Positions 43,940 through 52,021 of a DNA stretch of 64,000 nucleotides are shown here, piece after piece. Source of the DNA: JAEZBP01 sp963832725 (GTDB lineage: Bacteria > Myxococcota_A > Polyangia > Polyangiales > Sandaracinaceae). The translations under genes and the position numbers were made by a program. The DNA is taken from assembly GCA_963832725.1 (NCBI GenBank), contig CAWHVG010000005.1:496001-560000 (forward strand), in the 5' to 3' direction. How positions within the stretch are numbered: position 1 is the stretch's first letter; the number at the start of each line of letters is the position of its first letter. The notes beneath the pieces were generated by a model. That model saw only the letters and a list, made by a program, of their open reading frames with translations. It was not told the DNA's origin and did no database searches.

Positions 43940-45670
43940 ATGTCCGACGACGTCGAGGCCAAGGTCCCGCTTCTGACCCAGCTCCGCTCCTTCAGCGGAA
44001 TCTACTGGATCGCCAACTGGATGGAGCTGGTCGAGCGCTTCGCCTACTACGGCGTCCGCACCGTCCTGCCCGTGTTCATGGTGCTCTCGATCAGCCAGGG
44101 CGGGCCCGAGCTGACCCACGTGCAGAAGGGCACGGTCTACGCCATCTGGGCGCTGGTCCAGAGCTTCGTGCCGATCTTCACCGGCGGGTTCGCCGACCGC
44201 TACGGCTTCAAGCTCAGCATCGGCATCTCGACCGTCCTCAAGATCATCGGCTACCTGCTGATGGGCTACTGCATCGCGCTGGCGGAACGGTTCGCGGGCC
44301 AGCCGCTGGCCGAGGCGCGCGCCGCCGGGAACGACCTGACCTACGAGATCTTCTTCGGCGGCGCGATGTTCCTCGCCCTCGGCACGGCCATCTTCAAGCC
44401 CGGCCTGCAGGGTCTGATCGCGCAGCAGATGCCGAAGAAGACCGCCTCGATGGGCTGGTCGGTCTTCTATCAGATGGTGAACATCGGCGGGTTCCTCGGG
44501 CCTTTCGTGGCCGGCTACTTGCGCGTGCTCTCCTGGCAGAACGTGTTCTTGGCCTGCGCGAGCGGGGTCGCGCTCAACTTCGTGCCGCTCTTCCTCTTCC
44601 GGGAGCCGGCGCGCGAGACGAGCGGTCCGGCGAAGAGCCCGCTCACGGTGATGGTCGAGGCGGTGAAGGGGCTACTGGAGCCGCGGCTCTTCTTCTTCAC
44701 CCTCGCGTTCGCCGGCTTCTGGCTGATGTTCTATCAGCTCTTCGACATCCTCCCGAACTTCATCGACGACTGGATCGACTCGCGGGCGGCCCGCGACGCG
44801 CTGGTGTCGATCTCGTGGGAGGGCGCGGTGCCGAACGTCAACGGCGGCAACCTGACCCAGGAGTGGATGATCAACGTCAACGCGCTCCTGATCAGCTTCT
44901 TTGCGTTCTTGGTCGGTTACGTGACCGGACGGATGCGCTCGCTGACGGCCATCATCATCGGCATCGCCATCAGCGCGGCCGCCATCTACGGGCTCGGGAT
45001 GAGCATGAACGGCTTCTGGACCATCGGCGCCGTCGCGCTCTTCTCGCTCGGCGAGATGATGGCCAGCCCGACCAAGATGCGATACCTCGCCGGCATCGCG
45101 CCGCCGGGCAAAGAAGGCCAGTACATGGGCTACGTGAACATGACGGTCGGCATCGGCTGGTCGATCGGGTCGGTGGTCGCGGGCGAGATGTATCAGGAGT
45201 CCGGCGACAAGGTGCAGCTCGCGCGGCGCTACCTGATCGAGCACGCCGGCATGGCCGCGGATCGGGTGGCCGAGATCGACCGTGCGGACGTGATGGACAT
45301 CTTCCAGTCGACGGCGCACGTCGATCCCTGGGGCGCGCGCGAGCTGCTCTGGAACACCTATCAACCGTACGCGATGTGGCTGGTGTTCACGCTGATCGGG
45401 GTCGGCTCGATGGTGCTCCTGGTGGCCTACGATCAGGTCACGCGGGCCGCGGACAAGAACCCGCACCACTCGTTCAACACCCACGGCCACGTCTGGGTGA
45501 CGACGGCGCTGGTGCCGATCGTGGGCGGCCTCGTGCTCGCCTGCATCTACCGCTACTCGGAGGCGGTGCTGGTACAGGCCATCATGTTCGGCCTCTTGCT
45601 GGTGGCGTCGTTCTTCCACCGCGCCGAGCCGGTCCAGGTGTCGGACACGAAAGAGGACGCCGCGGCCTGA
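43940..45670 (+). CDS. Proton-dependent oligopeptide transporter (POT/PTR family)
   Basis: 576 residues. The POT signature ELVERFAYYG (E-x-x-E-R-F-x-Y-Y) is at about residue 29-38 in helix 1, and the loop signature GGFADRYGFKLSI follows helix 2. About 14 helices are present, with a large charged loop (ESGDKVQLARRYLIEHAGMA) before the last ones. It imports di- and tripeptides with protons through the inner membrane. The length is larger than typical enterobacterial DtpA (500) because of extended loops. The start ATG at 43940 has TATCGT at 8 nt and no ribosome binding site. The gene stands alone and ends before the GAATTC/ACACGTGT array. Confidence 0.93.
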   Translation: MSDDVEAKVPLLTQLRSFSGIYWIANWMELVERFAYYGVRTVLPVFMVLSISQGGPELTHVQKGTVYAIWALVQSFVPIFTGGFADRYGFKLSIGISTVLKIIGYLLMGYCIALAERFAGQPLAEARAAGNDLTYEIFFGGAMFLALGTAIFKPGLQGLIAQQMPKKTASMGWSVFYQMVNIGGFLGPFVAGYLRVLSWQNVFLACASGVALNFVPLFLFREPARETSGPAKSPLTVMVEAVKGLLEPRLFFFTLAFAGFWLMFYQLFDILPNFIDDWIDSRAARDALVSISWEGAVPNVNGGNLTQEWMINVNALLISFFAFLVGYVTGRMRSLTAIIIGIAISAAAIYGLGMSMNGFWTIGAVALFSLGEMMASPTKMRYLAGIAPPGKEGQYMGYVNMTVGIGWSIGSVVAGEMYQESGDKVQLARRYLIEHAGMAADRVAEIDRADVMDIFQSTAHVDPWGARELLWNTYQPYAMWLVFTLIGVGSMVLLVAYDQVTRAADKNPHHSFNTHGHVWVTTALVPIVGGLVLACIYRYSEAVLVQAIMFGLLLVASFFHRAEPVQVSDTKEDAAA

Positions 45671-45708
45671 TCCTGCGCCGCGGCCCGGCCGCACCGAAAA
45701 AGACTGGG

Positions 45709-46008
45709 GAATTCGCCGGCGAACCGGGATTCACACGCGTGTCAGCATCGAATTCCGCTCGCCGGAGCCGACTGACACGTGTGTAAATGGCCGATCGGGC
45801 ACGGCGATCGGCATTTCACACGTGTGTGAGCGCCGAATTCCGCGCCCGAAGTGCGGTTGACACGGTGGTGAGCAGAGAATTCCGCGCGGGTCCGGCCGAA
45901 TTGCACCTTGGTACCTCGAGAATTCCGCACCCGAAGTGCGGTTGACACGGTGGTGAGGGGCGAATTCCGGCGGAATTCGCCGACCACACGTGTGCAAGTG
46001 CCGAATTC
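45709..46008. repeat. Phased ~42-bp array with GAATTC and ACACGTGT submotifs
   Basis: GAATTC starts at 45709, 45750, 45835, 45877, 45920, 45962 and 46003 (plus one at 45973): steps of 41, 85, 42, 43, 42 and 41 bp. The double step is explained by a degenerate unit near 45792. Most units carry ACACGTGT or a variant (ACACGCGT, ACACGGTGGTG) about 23-30 bp after GAATTC. CCCGAAGTGCGGTTGACACG recurs exactly at 45846 and 45931. The array lies between convergent genes (POT transporter and GH25 lysozyme). GAATTC occurs only about three more times in the other 63.7 kb. Confidence 0.9.
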
Positions 46009-46032
46009 CCGCCTCCGGCGAGCGCGCTCGGC

Positions 46033-47463
46033 TCAGCCGAGGCGGCGGCGGAGCAGCAGCAGGCCGCCCACCAGCAGCCACCACGGCGCACCGCTCTTCG
46101 AGCCGGCCACCGTGCAGCCACAGCCCGAGCGGAGCGCTGCCGGTCGACCGCCGTCCGCAGCGATGGCCGCGTCGGCAGGCACGCCCGCGTCGCTCGCGAA
46201 GCCCGCGTCGTCCGGCACGCCCGCGTCGACGAGCGGCGGGTCGAGGCGCGTCAGGCGGACTCCGTCCATCACGATCTGCACATGATCAGCGGAGGGCTCG
46301 CCCGTCCCGTCGCCGATCTTCAGCCATTGATCGCCACCCGCCTCGAAGGCGTAGTCGCCGAGCACCTGCCAGCCGTCGGCGGCCGACTGATCGAAAGGCA
46401 TCGGCTCCTCCATCCCGGCGTGGCGCACGACGTAGGGGGCCGAGCGCGTCTGGTCGTAGGGCGCGGGCGTCGAGACCTCGAGCCTGTAGCGGCCCGCCTC
46501 GTCGAAGTCGAAGTGCCAGTAGGCGTAGTCCTTGGAGTCGGTGTCGACGGCGTAGGTCCAGAGCAGCGAGCCGCCGGAGCCTTCCCCGTCCACGCCGCGA
46601 TAGCCGGTCGCAGGGCCCCAGCGCTCGAAGCAGAGCTCGCTCTCCTCCACCGTGCGCCCCTCGGGCGGGATCGGCTCGCAGCGCGGGCAGTCCGCGGCGC
46701 AGCTGGCGGCCGTCTCCGTGCCGGTGCAGAGGCCGTCGCCGCAGGTGGCGTCGACGCCGATGAAGACGCGCAGCGCCGCCTCGTCGCCGTTGAAGCGGTC
46801 GAGATCGACATTGCCGCCGATGCCGTCGACCATGCCGCTGCTGGTGTGCTGGAAGATCTCCCAGCGGGTCCAGGGCCCCGGGATGTTCGGGCACGTGGGG
46901 CCGTACTGCGGGATCCACAGGACGCTCGGGCGCACGTCGAGCGAGCCGGTCGCGGAGGGCCACGAGTAGAGCCCGCTGTAGACGATGGGCCGGCGCCCGG
47001 TCGCCGCCTGCACGTGCTCGATCCAGGCGCGGATGTGGTGCTGGACGTCGTCGAGGCTGGCCCCGTCGTCGCCCTCGACGTCGATCACGGGCGGAAGATC
47101 GTCGGGCTCGAGCGGGCCCATGTGCTCGAGCAGGAGATCCGCCTGCGCGATCGGATCCTGGCTGGCGCGGAAGAACTGGTAGACGCCGCGGTAGATGCCC
47201 ACCCGGCGCGCCTCCGCCCAGTTGCGGTCGAACTGATCGTCGTAGGTGTGGACTCCGTCCGAGACGCGCATGAACGCGAAGCGCACCCCCGAGGCCTTCA
47301 CCGCGTCCCAGTCGATCGTCCCCTGCCAGTGCGAGACGTCGATGCCCTCCACGGTCGGCCCGTCGGCGCAAACCGTCAGCTCCTCGAAGAGGACCGCCTG
47401 GTCGTCCGGCGGCTCGCAGGCCAGGAGCAGGAGCGCGAAGAGGAAGGAGGCGCGGCGGCGCAT
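46033..47463 (-). CDS. GH25 lysozyme with MYXO-CTERM-type anchor
   Basis: 476 residues. Lipoprotein-type signal (FALLLLAC) at the N-terminus. The glycoside hydrolase family 25 domain (about 35-240) has GIDVSHWQGTIDW and the catalytic DxE pair in PPVIDVEGDDG, plus YSGLYSW and the terminal IFQHTSSGMVDGI; it would cleave peptidoglycan between MurNAc and GlcNAc. A Cys-rich segment (CGDGLCTGTETAASCAADC) follows, then a beta-sandwich (WTYAVDTDSKDYAYWHFDF) resembling a golvesin C-terminal-like domain. The tail is Asp/Ala-rich and ends CGCTVAGSKSGAPWWLLVGG plus LLLLRRRLG, a MYXO-CTERM sorting signal. The combination of lipobox and MYXO-CTERM in one protein is odd and leaves its final anchor uncertain. 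Confidence 0.88.
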   Translation of the reverse strand: MRRRASFLFALLLLACEPPDDQAVLFEELTVCADGPTVEGIDVSHWQGTIDWDAVKASGVRFAFMRVSDGVHTYDDQFDRNWAEARRVGIYRGVYQFFRASQDPIAQADLLLEHMGPLEPDDLPPVIDVEGDDGASLDDVQHHIRAWIEHVQAATGRRPIVYSGLYSWPSATGSLDVRPSVLWIPQYGPTCPNIPGPWTRWEIFQHTSSGMVDGIGGNVDLDRFNGDEAALRVFIGVDATCGDGLCTGTETAASCAADCPRCEPIPPEGRTVEESELCFERWGPATGYRGVDGEGSGGSLLWTYAVDTDSKDYAYWHFDFDEAGRYRLEVSTPAPYDQTRSAPYVVRHAGMEEPMPFDQSAADGWQVLGDYAFEAGGDQWLKIGDGTGEPSADHVQIVMDGVRLTRLDPPLVDAGVPDDAGFASDAGVPADAAIAADGGRPAALRSGCGCTVAGSKSGAPWWLLVGGLLLLRRRLG

Positions 47464-47688
47464 CCGGCCATCCTGGATCCGTTCCGGCCGAATGAAAAGA
47501 CGACAGAACGGTCACGGTATCCGAGGGGCCTCCTCCCGGACGTCGACCGGCGCGCCGGTGACCCGCGCAACGGGAGGGAACGCGCACTGAAACGCGGGCG
47601 ACCGGGGCGCGGGGCGTGGAGGCGGCGGCGGACGCGAAGAGGAAGCGGCACGAGCCTTGCCATCGCTCCGCGCATCAAGGAGAGAACG

Positions 47689-48075
47689 ATGCCCCATTGG
47701 ATTCGAGCCGCCGCCTTCGCCCTCGCCCTCGGCACCTCCCTCGCCGCCTGCGCGGGCACCTCGTCCGGCGCCGACACCTCGTCCGGCGGCGACACCACCG
47801 CCACGGCCGAAGTCGACGGAGCGCGCGCCCACGAGCTGGTCGCGTCCGGCGCGACCTTGCTCGACGTGCGGACGCCCGAGGAGTTCGCGGCCGGTCACAT
47901 CGACGGCGCGGTGAACGTGCCGGTCGACGAGGTGGGGAGCCGCCTGTCGGAGATCCCGCACGACGAGCCGGTCGTCGTCTACTGCCACAGCGGGCGCCGC
48001 GCGGCGCGGGCCGCCCAGACGCTGAGCCAGAACGGCTACCAGGTCTACGATCTGGGCCCGATGAGCGCGTGGTGA
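47689..48075 (+). CDS. Rhodanese-domain lipoprotein
   Basis: 128 residues from ATG 47689 with AAGGAGAG 4 nt upstream. The lipobox LAAC follows MPHWIRAAAFALALGTSLAAC. A short Ser/Gly tether leads to a complete single rhodanese domain: LLDVRTPEEFAAGHIDGAVN and the active-site loop VVYCHSGRRAARA with the catalytic Cys. It is a periplasmic sulfurtransferase by homology; in this class the loop CHSGRR often favours sulfur transfer or redox roles. It is a complete domain, ending at DLGPMSAW. The gene stands alone. Confidence 0.92.
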   Translation: MPHWIRAAAFALALGTSLAACAGTSSGADTSSGGDTTATAEVDGARAHELVASGATLLDVRTPEEFAAGHIDGAVNVPVDEVGSRLSEIPHDEPVVVYCHSGRRAARAAQTLSQNGYQVYDLGPMSAW

Positions 48076-48123
48076 GGACATGCCCGGGGGCGTGAGGAGA
48101 CGCCACGTCATGCCCCCGGGTAG

Positions 48124-48129
48124 TATCAT
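48124..48129 (+). promoter_or_regulatory. Putative leaderless -10 box (gene at 48136)
   Basis: TATCAT ends 6 nt before the ATG at 48136. Confidence 0.4.
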
Positions 48130-48135
48130 CCGCGA

Positions 48136-48612
48136 ATGCCACGCTTCGACGCGCGCGATGTGGAGGTGCTCTACCGGGACGCCGATCTCATCCTGATCCG
48201 CTGGCAGAACGTGATGGTGCAGTACCGCACGGGCGCCCTGAGCGCCGAAGGGCTACGCCGCGTCACCTCCACCGCCCGCCTCCTCCGAACGAGGTTGAAG
48301 GGGCCGGTCGGCATGATTGGACTGCTCTCGGAGCACGCGCCCATGCCGACTACGGAGACTCGCAAGCAGCAGCGGGAGGTCATCCGCGAGATGATGCGGG
48401 ACGAGCGCTGCTACGTGGCCGCCGTGACCACCGGCGAGAGCATGGCCAGCGGGCTGGTGCGGACCGCGCTCCGGCTCATCCTGCCGGGGCTGGCGCGCGT
48501 CCACGTCGCCACCGACCTCCCCGCCGCGGTCCGCTGGCTCGCTTCCCACCTGCAGCAGTCGGAGCGGGATCTGATCGCGCTGGCCGAGCACACGATGTCC
48601 ATCGAGTCGTGA
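48136..48612 (+). CDS. Uncharacterised cytoplasmic protein, STAS/SEC14-like
   Basis: 158 residues, no signal peptide. Alternating strands and helices: DVEVLYRDADLILIRWQNVM, GPVGMIGLLSEHAPMPTTET, ERCYVAAVTTGESMASG, ARVHVATDLPAAVRWLASHL. This alternation, with a charged helix before each strand, recalls small alpha/beta proteins of the STAS/SpoIIAA-like group that are abundant in myxobacteria, but no conserved motif proves it. The start has TATCAT at 6 nt and no ribosome binding site. The gene ends only 4 bp from the convergent methyltransferase gene. Confidence 0.6.
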   Translation: MPRFDARDVEVLYRDADLILIRWQNVMVQYRTGALSAEGLRRVTSTARLLRTRLKGPVGMIGLLSEHAPMPTTETRKQQREVIREMMRDERCYVAAVTTGESMASGLVRTALRLILPGLARVHVATDLPAAVRWLASHLQQSERDLIALAEHTMSIES

Positions 48613-48616
48613 ACGC

Positions 48617-50110
48617 TCAGGCGCGGTGCGCGAGCAGCATCTTGAGGATGCCGCGCGCGTCGACGATCGGCTCGAGCGTCCACCCGCCTCCCGGCAACGT
48701 CGCCACATCGAAGCTTCGCGGGAGCTTGAGCACGACCGGGCCCGAGAAGCGCGCCAGCGCGGCGCGCACGTCGAAGCCCAGCTCGTCGAGGGTGACGCGA
48801 GCGCGGTCGTAGCCGCGTCCTCCCCACGGTGGGTCCAGCACCAGCAGGTCGGCCCTCAGCGCGCCCGCCAGCGCCACGATGTCGCCGCGCCGGAATTCGA
48901 TCTTCGCCTCCACGCCGTAGAGGGCCGCGTTGTGGCGAGCCATGGTCAGGCGGCGGGCATCGCGATCGACGGCAATGACCTTCGTGACGTTCGGCTCCCG
49001 CGCGTAGGCGATGGCCAGCGAGCCGACGCCGGTGGTCCCGTCGACCACCACACCGCGGGCGCCGCGGGCGATGCGTCTCGCCAGCGCCTCCGGCGTCGCG
49101 CCGACCAGCCCCTCGTCATCGACCTGCACGCCCTCGTCCCAGCGGGCGAAGAGCCGCCGCCGCCGCGCGGCCCGATCCTCTCGCGGAGGCGCGCGCCGGC
49201 CCGCTCGGATCGGCGGCTCGGTTCGCACCTCGATGCGCCCTCCCCCCACCGCGAGGCCGTTCACGTTCGCAAGGAGCCATCGTGCGCGCGATGCGCTCAC
49301 CTCCTCGCCCGGCGCGTTCCAGAGCCGCGGGTCGACGAAGTCCGGCCCTTCAATCCACACGCGCACTCGGTCGGGCTCCACGCTCGGTGCGATGAGGGAG
49401 GCCAGCTCCTCCGCCAGGCCCGGATCGCGTGAGCGCAGAAGCTCGCGGGCCCAGACCGCCACCCGCGCCAGCTCGGGCGCACCGACCGGCTCACCGCCGA
49501 GCGCGAGCCCCGCCAGGTCCACCGCCCGCCAGCCCCGTTCCCGCGCCCGATCGCAGCGCAAGCAGACCGTTCGCTCTCCTTGAAGGCGAAACCACCCCGG
49601 GCGCGCTCCGCCGAAGGAGGGACCGACCACCGTCTCGAGCCTCACGTGACCCGCCAGCCAGCGGTCCAGATCACGCCGGCGCAACAGGCGCCTGCCGTCC
49701 GGGCCGGTCATGCGCGAGAGCGCCCGCGGCACGTTCACCTCGTCCTCGATCGCCGCCAAGAGCTCTCGCCGACTCCCCTCGAGATGCGCCGGCTCACCCG
49801 GCCACGAGGACACCACGCTCACCAGGTCTTCCGGCGGCTCCGAGAAGGGCTCGAACGCCAGGATCCGCGAGCCCGGCGCCGTCTCGATGCGCGCCGGCAG
49901 CGCCGGGTGACCTCGGAGCCGGGCGTACCCCTCGCGCTCCGCCGCCGCACGGCCCGGCGACACGACCCAAGCCACCGCGCCGCGCCCCCGCCACACCCGA
50001 GCCGGACCGCCGGGAGGCAGATCGGTCGCCGTCTCCTCCCAGGGCGCGTGCGCCGGCAGCGCCTCGTTCAGCTCGGCCCAATCGCCGCCCGGGCCACCGC
50101 TCGCGTCCAT
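48617..50110 (-). CDS. TGS1-like RNA cap/guanosine methyltransferase-family protein with long N-terminal domain
   Basis: 497 residues. The C-terminal part (about 320-497) is a class I SAM-dependent methyltransferase: VVVDGTTGVGSLAIAYARE (motif I), KVIAVDRDARRLTMARHNAA (motif II), FRRGDIVALAG, and the catalytic LDPPWGGRGYDRARV. The DPPWGG motif and following Tyr are characteristic of trimethylguanosine synthase (TGS1)-like enzymes. The N-terminal part (about 1-300) is helical with a small domain having CLRCDRARERG and has no family I can name. The true RNA substrate is unknown; bacterial homologues lack biochemical data. The start may be the ATG at 50110 or an upstream GTG. It is divergent from the CaCA exchanger. 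Confidence 0.78.
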   Translation of the reverse strand: MDASGGPGGDWAELNEALPAHAPWEETATDLPPGGPARVWRGRGAVAWVVSPGRAAAEREGYARLRGHPALPARIETAPGSRILAFEPFSEPPEDLVSVVSSWPGEPAHLEGSRRELLAAIEDEVNVPRALSRMTGPDGRRLLRRRDLDRWLAGHVRLETVVGPSFGGARPGWFRLQGERTVCLRCDRARERGWRAVDLAGLALGGEPVGAPELARVAVWARELLRSRDPGLAEELASLIAPSVEPDRVRVWIEGPDFVDPRLWNAPGEEVSASRARWLLANVNGLAVGGGRIEVRTEPPIRAGRRAPPREDRAARRRRLFARWDEGVQVDDEGLVGATPEALARRIARGARGVVVDGTTGVGSLAIAYAREPNVTKVIAVDRDARRLTMARHNAALYGVEAKIEFRRGDIVALAGALRADLLVLDPPWGGRGYDRARVTLDELGFDVRAALARFSGPVVLKLPRSFDVATLPGGGWTLEPIVDARGILKMLLAHRA

Positions 50111-50133
50111 TCGTGCGGTCACGACCCGACCGA

Positions 50134-50141
50134 CTATAGTA
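50134..50141. promoter_or_regulatory. Shared divergent promoter core ACTATAGT
   Basis: The palindrome ACTATAGT offers TATAGT on the plus strand and TATAGT on the minus strand, between the divergent methyltransferase and exchanger genes. The single element could serve as -10 for both. Confidence 0.45.
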
Positions 50142-50176
50142 GGCGACCTCGTTCCTGGGAGGTTCTCCTGAGCTGG

Positions 50177-51127
50177 ATGTTGGCGGTCGGTGCGGTCGCG
50201 GCGGGCTTCGTCGTTCTGGTGTGGGCGGCGGATCGCTTCGTCCTCGGCGCCGCAGCCCTGGCCAAGAACTTCGGCGTGGCGCCGCTGGTGATCGGACTGA
50301 CCATCGTCGGCTTCGGCACCTCGGCGCCCGAGATGCTCGTCTCCGCCATCGCCGCCGCCACCGGCGCCGCAGACCTCAGCATCGGCAACGTGATCGGCTC
50401 CAACATCACCAACGTGGCGCTGGTGCTGGGGACGGCGGCGCTGGTCGCCCCGATGGACGTGCAGGGCACCGTGCTCCGGAGGGAGCTGCCGATCCTGATC
50501 GGCTGCATGCTCCTGGCGACCCTCCTCGTCCTGGACGGAGAGCTCGGCTTCATCGACGGGATGGTGCTCTTCGCCTCGCTCATCGTGATGATGAGCTGGA
50601 TCGTCTGGCTCGGGATGAAGAACCAGGATCCCGACGCGGTCACCGAGGAGATCCCGGACGCGCTGCCGACCTGGAAGGCGATCTTCTGGATCGCGACGGG
50701 CCTCGCGCTCCTGCTCGGCAGCTCGCGCCTCCTCGTGTGGGGCGCGGTCGAGCTGGCCACGGGGATGGGCGTCGACGAGCTGGTCATCGGCCTCTCGGTG
50801 GTGGCGCTGGGCACGAGCCTCCCCGAGCTGGCCGCGAGCGTGATGGCGGCGCGCCGCGGCGAGAACGAGATCGCGGTCGGCAACGTGGTCGGCTCGAACA
50901 TGTTCAACCTCCTCGGCGTGCTGGCGCTGCCCGGGCTGATCGCGCCCGGCCCCGTGCCGCTCTCGGTGCTGCGTCGCGATTTCCCCGTCATGTTCGCCGT
51001 GACGCTGCTCACCTTCGGCATGTGCCGCTTCTTCCTCAAGCCGAGCCACATCACGCGCACCGAGGGCGTGATCCTCATCGCCGTCTTCGTGGCCTACATG
51101 GTCTGGGTATACGTGGCGCCCGTCTGA
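50177..51127 (+). CDS. CaCA-family sodium/calcium-type cation exchanger
   Basis: 316 residues from the ATG at 50177. Two inverted halves, each with an alpha-repeat: GFGTSAPEMLVSAIAA and IGNVIGSNITNVALVLG in the first, ALGTSLPELAASVMAARRG and VGNVVGSNMFNLLG in the second. These Glu/Asn-containing repeats bind the cation. About ten transmembrane helices. It would exchange Na+ or H+ for Ca2+ across the inner membrane; the closest group is the YrbG-like bacterial CaCA. GGGAGG lies 14 nt upstream of this ATG but 5 nt upstream of an in-frame CTG, so the start may be slightly longer. An Oxidored-like small gene follows 8 bp later. Confidence 0.92.
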   Translation: MLAVGAVAAGFVVLVWAADRFVLGAAALAKNFGVAPLVIGLTIVGFGTSAPEMLVSAIAAATGAADLSIGNVIGSNITNVALVLGTAALVAPMDVQGTVLRRELPILIGCMLLATLLVLDGELGFIDGMVLFASLIVMMSWIVWLGMKNQDPDAVTEEIPDALPTWKAIFWIATGLALLLGSSRLLVWGAVELATGMGVDELVIGLSVVALGTSLPELAASVMAARRGENEIAVGNVVGSNMFNLLGVLALPGLIAPGPVPLSVLRRDFPVMFAVTLLTFGMCRFFLKPSHITRTEGVILIAVFVAYMVWVYVAPV

Positions 51128-51135
51128 GGGAGCCC

Positions 51136-51354
51136 GTGAGGCAGCCGGTGAAGGAGCGGGTCGAGCGCGCGCTGGATCGGGCGATGCGGGAGCAGCGCTT
51201 GCCCGAGTGGCATCGCGAGACGGCGAGGGGGCTCCTCGAGAGCCCGCCCGACCCCTGGCCCGAGTGCTGCGGCAACGCCTGCGATCCCTGCACGCTGGTG
51301 CTGGCGAGGGTGGTGCGACGCGCGCAGCAGCTCCTCGAAGCCGAGGATGGCTGA
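51136..51354 (+). CDS. Small Oxidored-like Cys protein
   Basis: 72 residues from GTG 51136, preceded by GAGGGAG. The C-terminal half has PDPWPECCGNACDPCTLV: two adjacent Cys, then C-x-x-C. This matches the N-terminal Oxidored-like motif (P-x-P-x-x-x-C-C-G-x-x-C-x-x-C) found in small proteins of unknown role, possibly binding metal. The helical N-terminus is basic. It is 8 bp downstream of the cation exchanger gene, so they are likely co-transcribed. Confidence 0.7.
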   Translation: MRQPVKERVERALDRAMREQRLPEWHRETARGLLESPPDPWPECCGNACDPCTLVLARVVRRAQQLLEAEDG

Positions 51355-51381
51355 GCCCTCGCGCGAGCCCGAGGTCCGGGG

Positions 51382-51387
51382 TAGGCT
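51382..51387 (+). promoter_or_regulatory. Putative leaderless -10 box (gene at 51394)
   Basis: TAGGCT ends 6 nt before the GTG-ATG start at 51394. A near-identical arrangement (TAGGGT and then GTGATG) precedes the gene at 60307. Confidence 0.5.
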
Positions 51388-51393
51388 CTGCCG

Positions 51394-51990
51394 GTGATGC
51401 GCAAGCTCGGCATGGCGCTGGTGGCTCTGAGCGCCTCTCTGGTGCTCGCCCCCTCCGCAAGCGCGCAGCGGCGACCGCTGGTGGTGCTCGTCGTCGACCC
51501 CGGCCCGGTGCGGGTCAACATCGCGTCGCTGGGCCACGCGATCGAGGGCGCGTTGGAGCGCCCGGTCGTGCGGATGACCGACGATCGCGCCCAGAGCGCC
51601 ACCGGCAGACTGACCATCGGTTTCTCGAGCCCGAACCGCTGGGTGCTCCGCTACGAGTCGGAGGGCCAGGTCGGCTGGGTGAGGGACCGCATCATCCGTC
51701 CGGGGCTGCTCCGCCGCCGCCTGGCCGAGCTCTCCCGCGACCTGGTCCGGCGCGTCGAGACGGCCGGCGCCGAGCGCCCGAGCGATTGGGGCGACGACGT
51801 GGTCATCGCCCTCCGGGACGAGATCCTCGACCCCTTCGACGATACGCCGCCCCCGCAGGCACGACCGATCGCGGTGCTGTGGTCCGAGGTGGTCGATCCC
51901 TTCCGCGACGAGCCGCCGCGTGCGCACGTCCGCCAGGTCTGGAGCGAGGTGCTCGACCCGTGGGCGTCCGAAGCGCGGCGGCACCACTGA
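51394..51990 (+). CDS. Secreted protein of unknown function with DPF repeats
   Basis: 198 residues with a Sec signal peptide (MALVALSASLVLAPSASAQ). The mature part has a strand-helix core (RPLVVLVVDPGPVRVNIASL, GRLTIGFSSPNRWVLRYES) and a C-terminus of three loosely repeated units ending in the motif LDPF/VDPF/LDPW (RDEILDPFDD, SEVVDPFRDEP, SEVLDPWASE). Several paralogous 'SEV-x-DP' segments suggest a short tandem repeat. No family was recognised. The start is GTG or the adjacent ATG; a TAGGCT box lies just upstream with no ribosome binding site. Confidence 0.7.
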   Translation: MMRKLGMALVALSASLVLAPSASAQRRPLVVLVVDPGPVRVNIASLGHAIEGALERPVVRMTDDRAQSATGRLTIGFSSPNRWVLRYESEGQVGWVRDRIIRPGLLRRRLAELSRDLVRRVETAGAERPSDWGDDVVIALRDEILDPFDDTPPPQARPIAVLWSEVVDPFRDEPPRAHVRQVWSEVLDPWASEARRHH

Positions 51991-52021
51991 AGCGTTCGAC
52001 CAATCGACTCCGTTCGCCGCG

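Noticed and set aside
45709..46008. CRISPR array or cluster of restriction sites from cloning
   Set aside because: Spacing is regular but units are related throughout and no vector sequence or cas gene is present; GAATTC sites lie inside larger conserved units.
50111..51460. N-terminal extension of the methyltransferase frame across the exchanger gene
   Set aside because: It overlaps a confident plus-strand gene and is Arg/Glu/His-rich without domain; a proper ATG exists at 50110.
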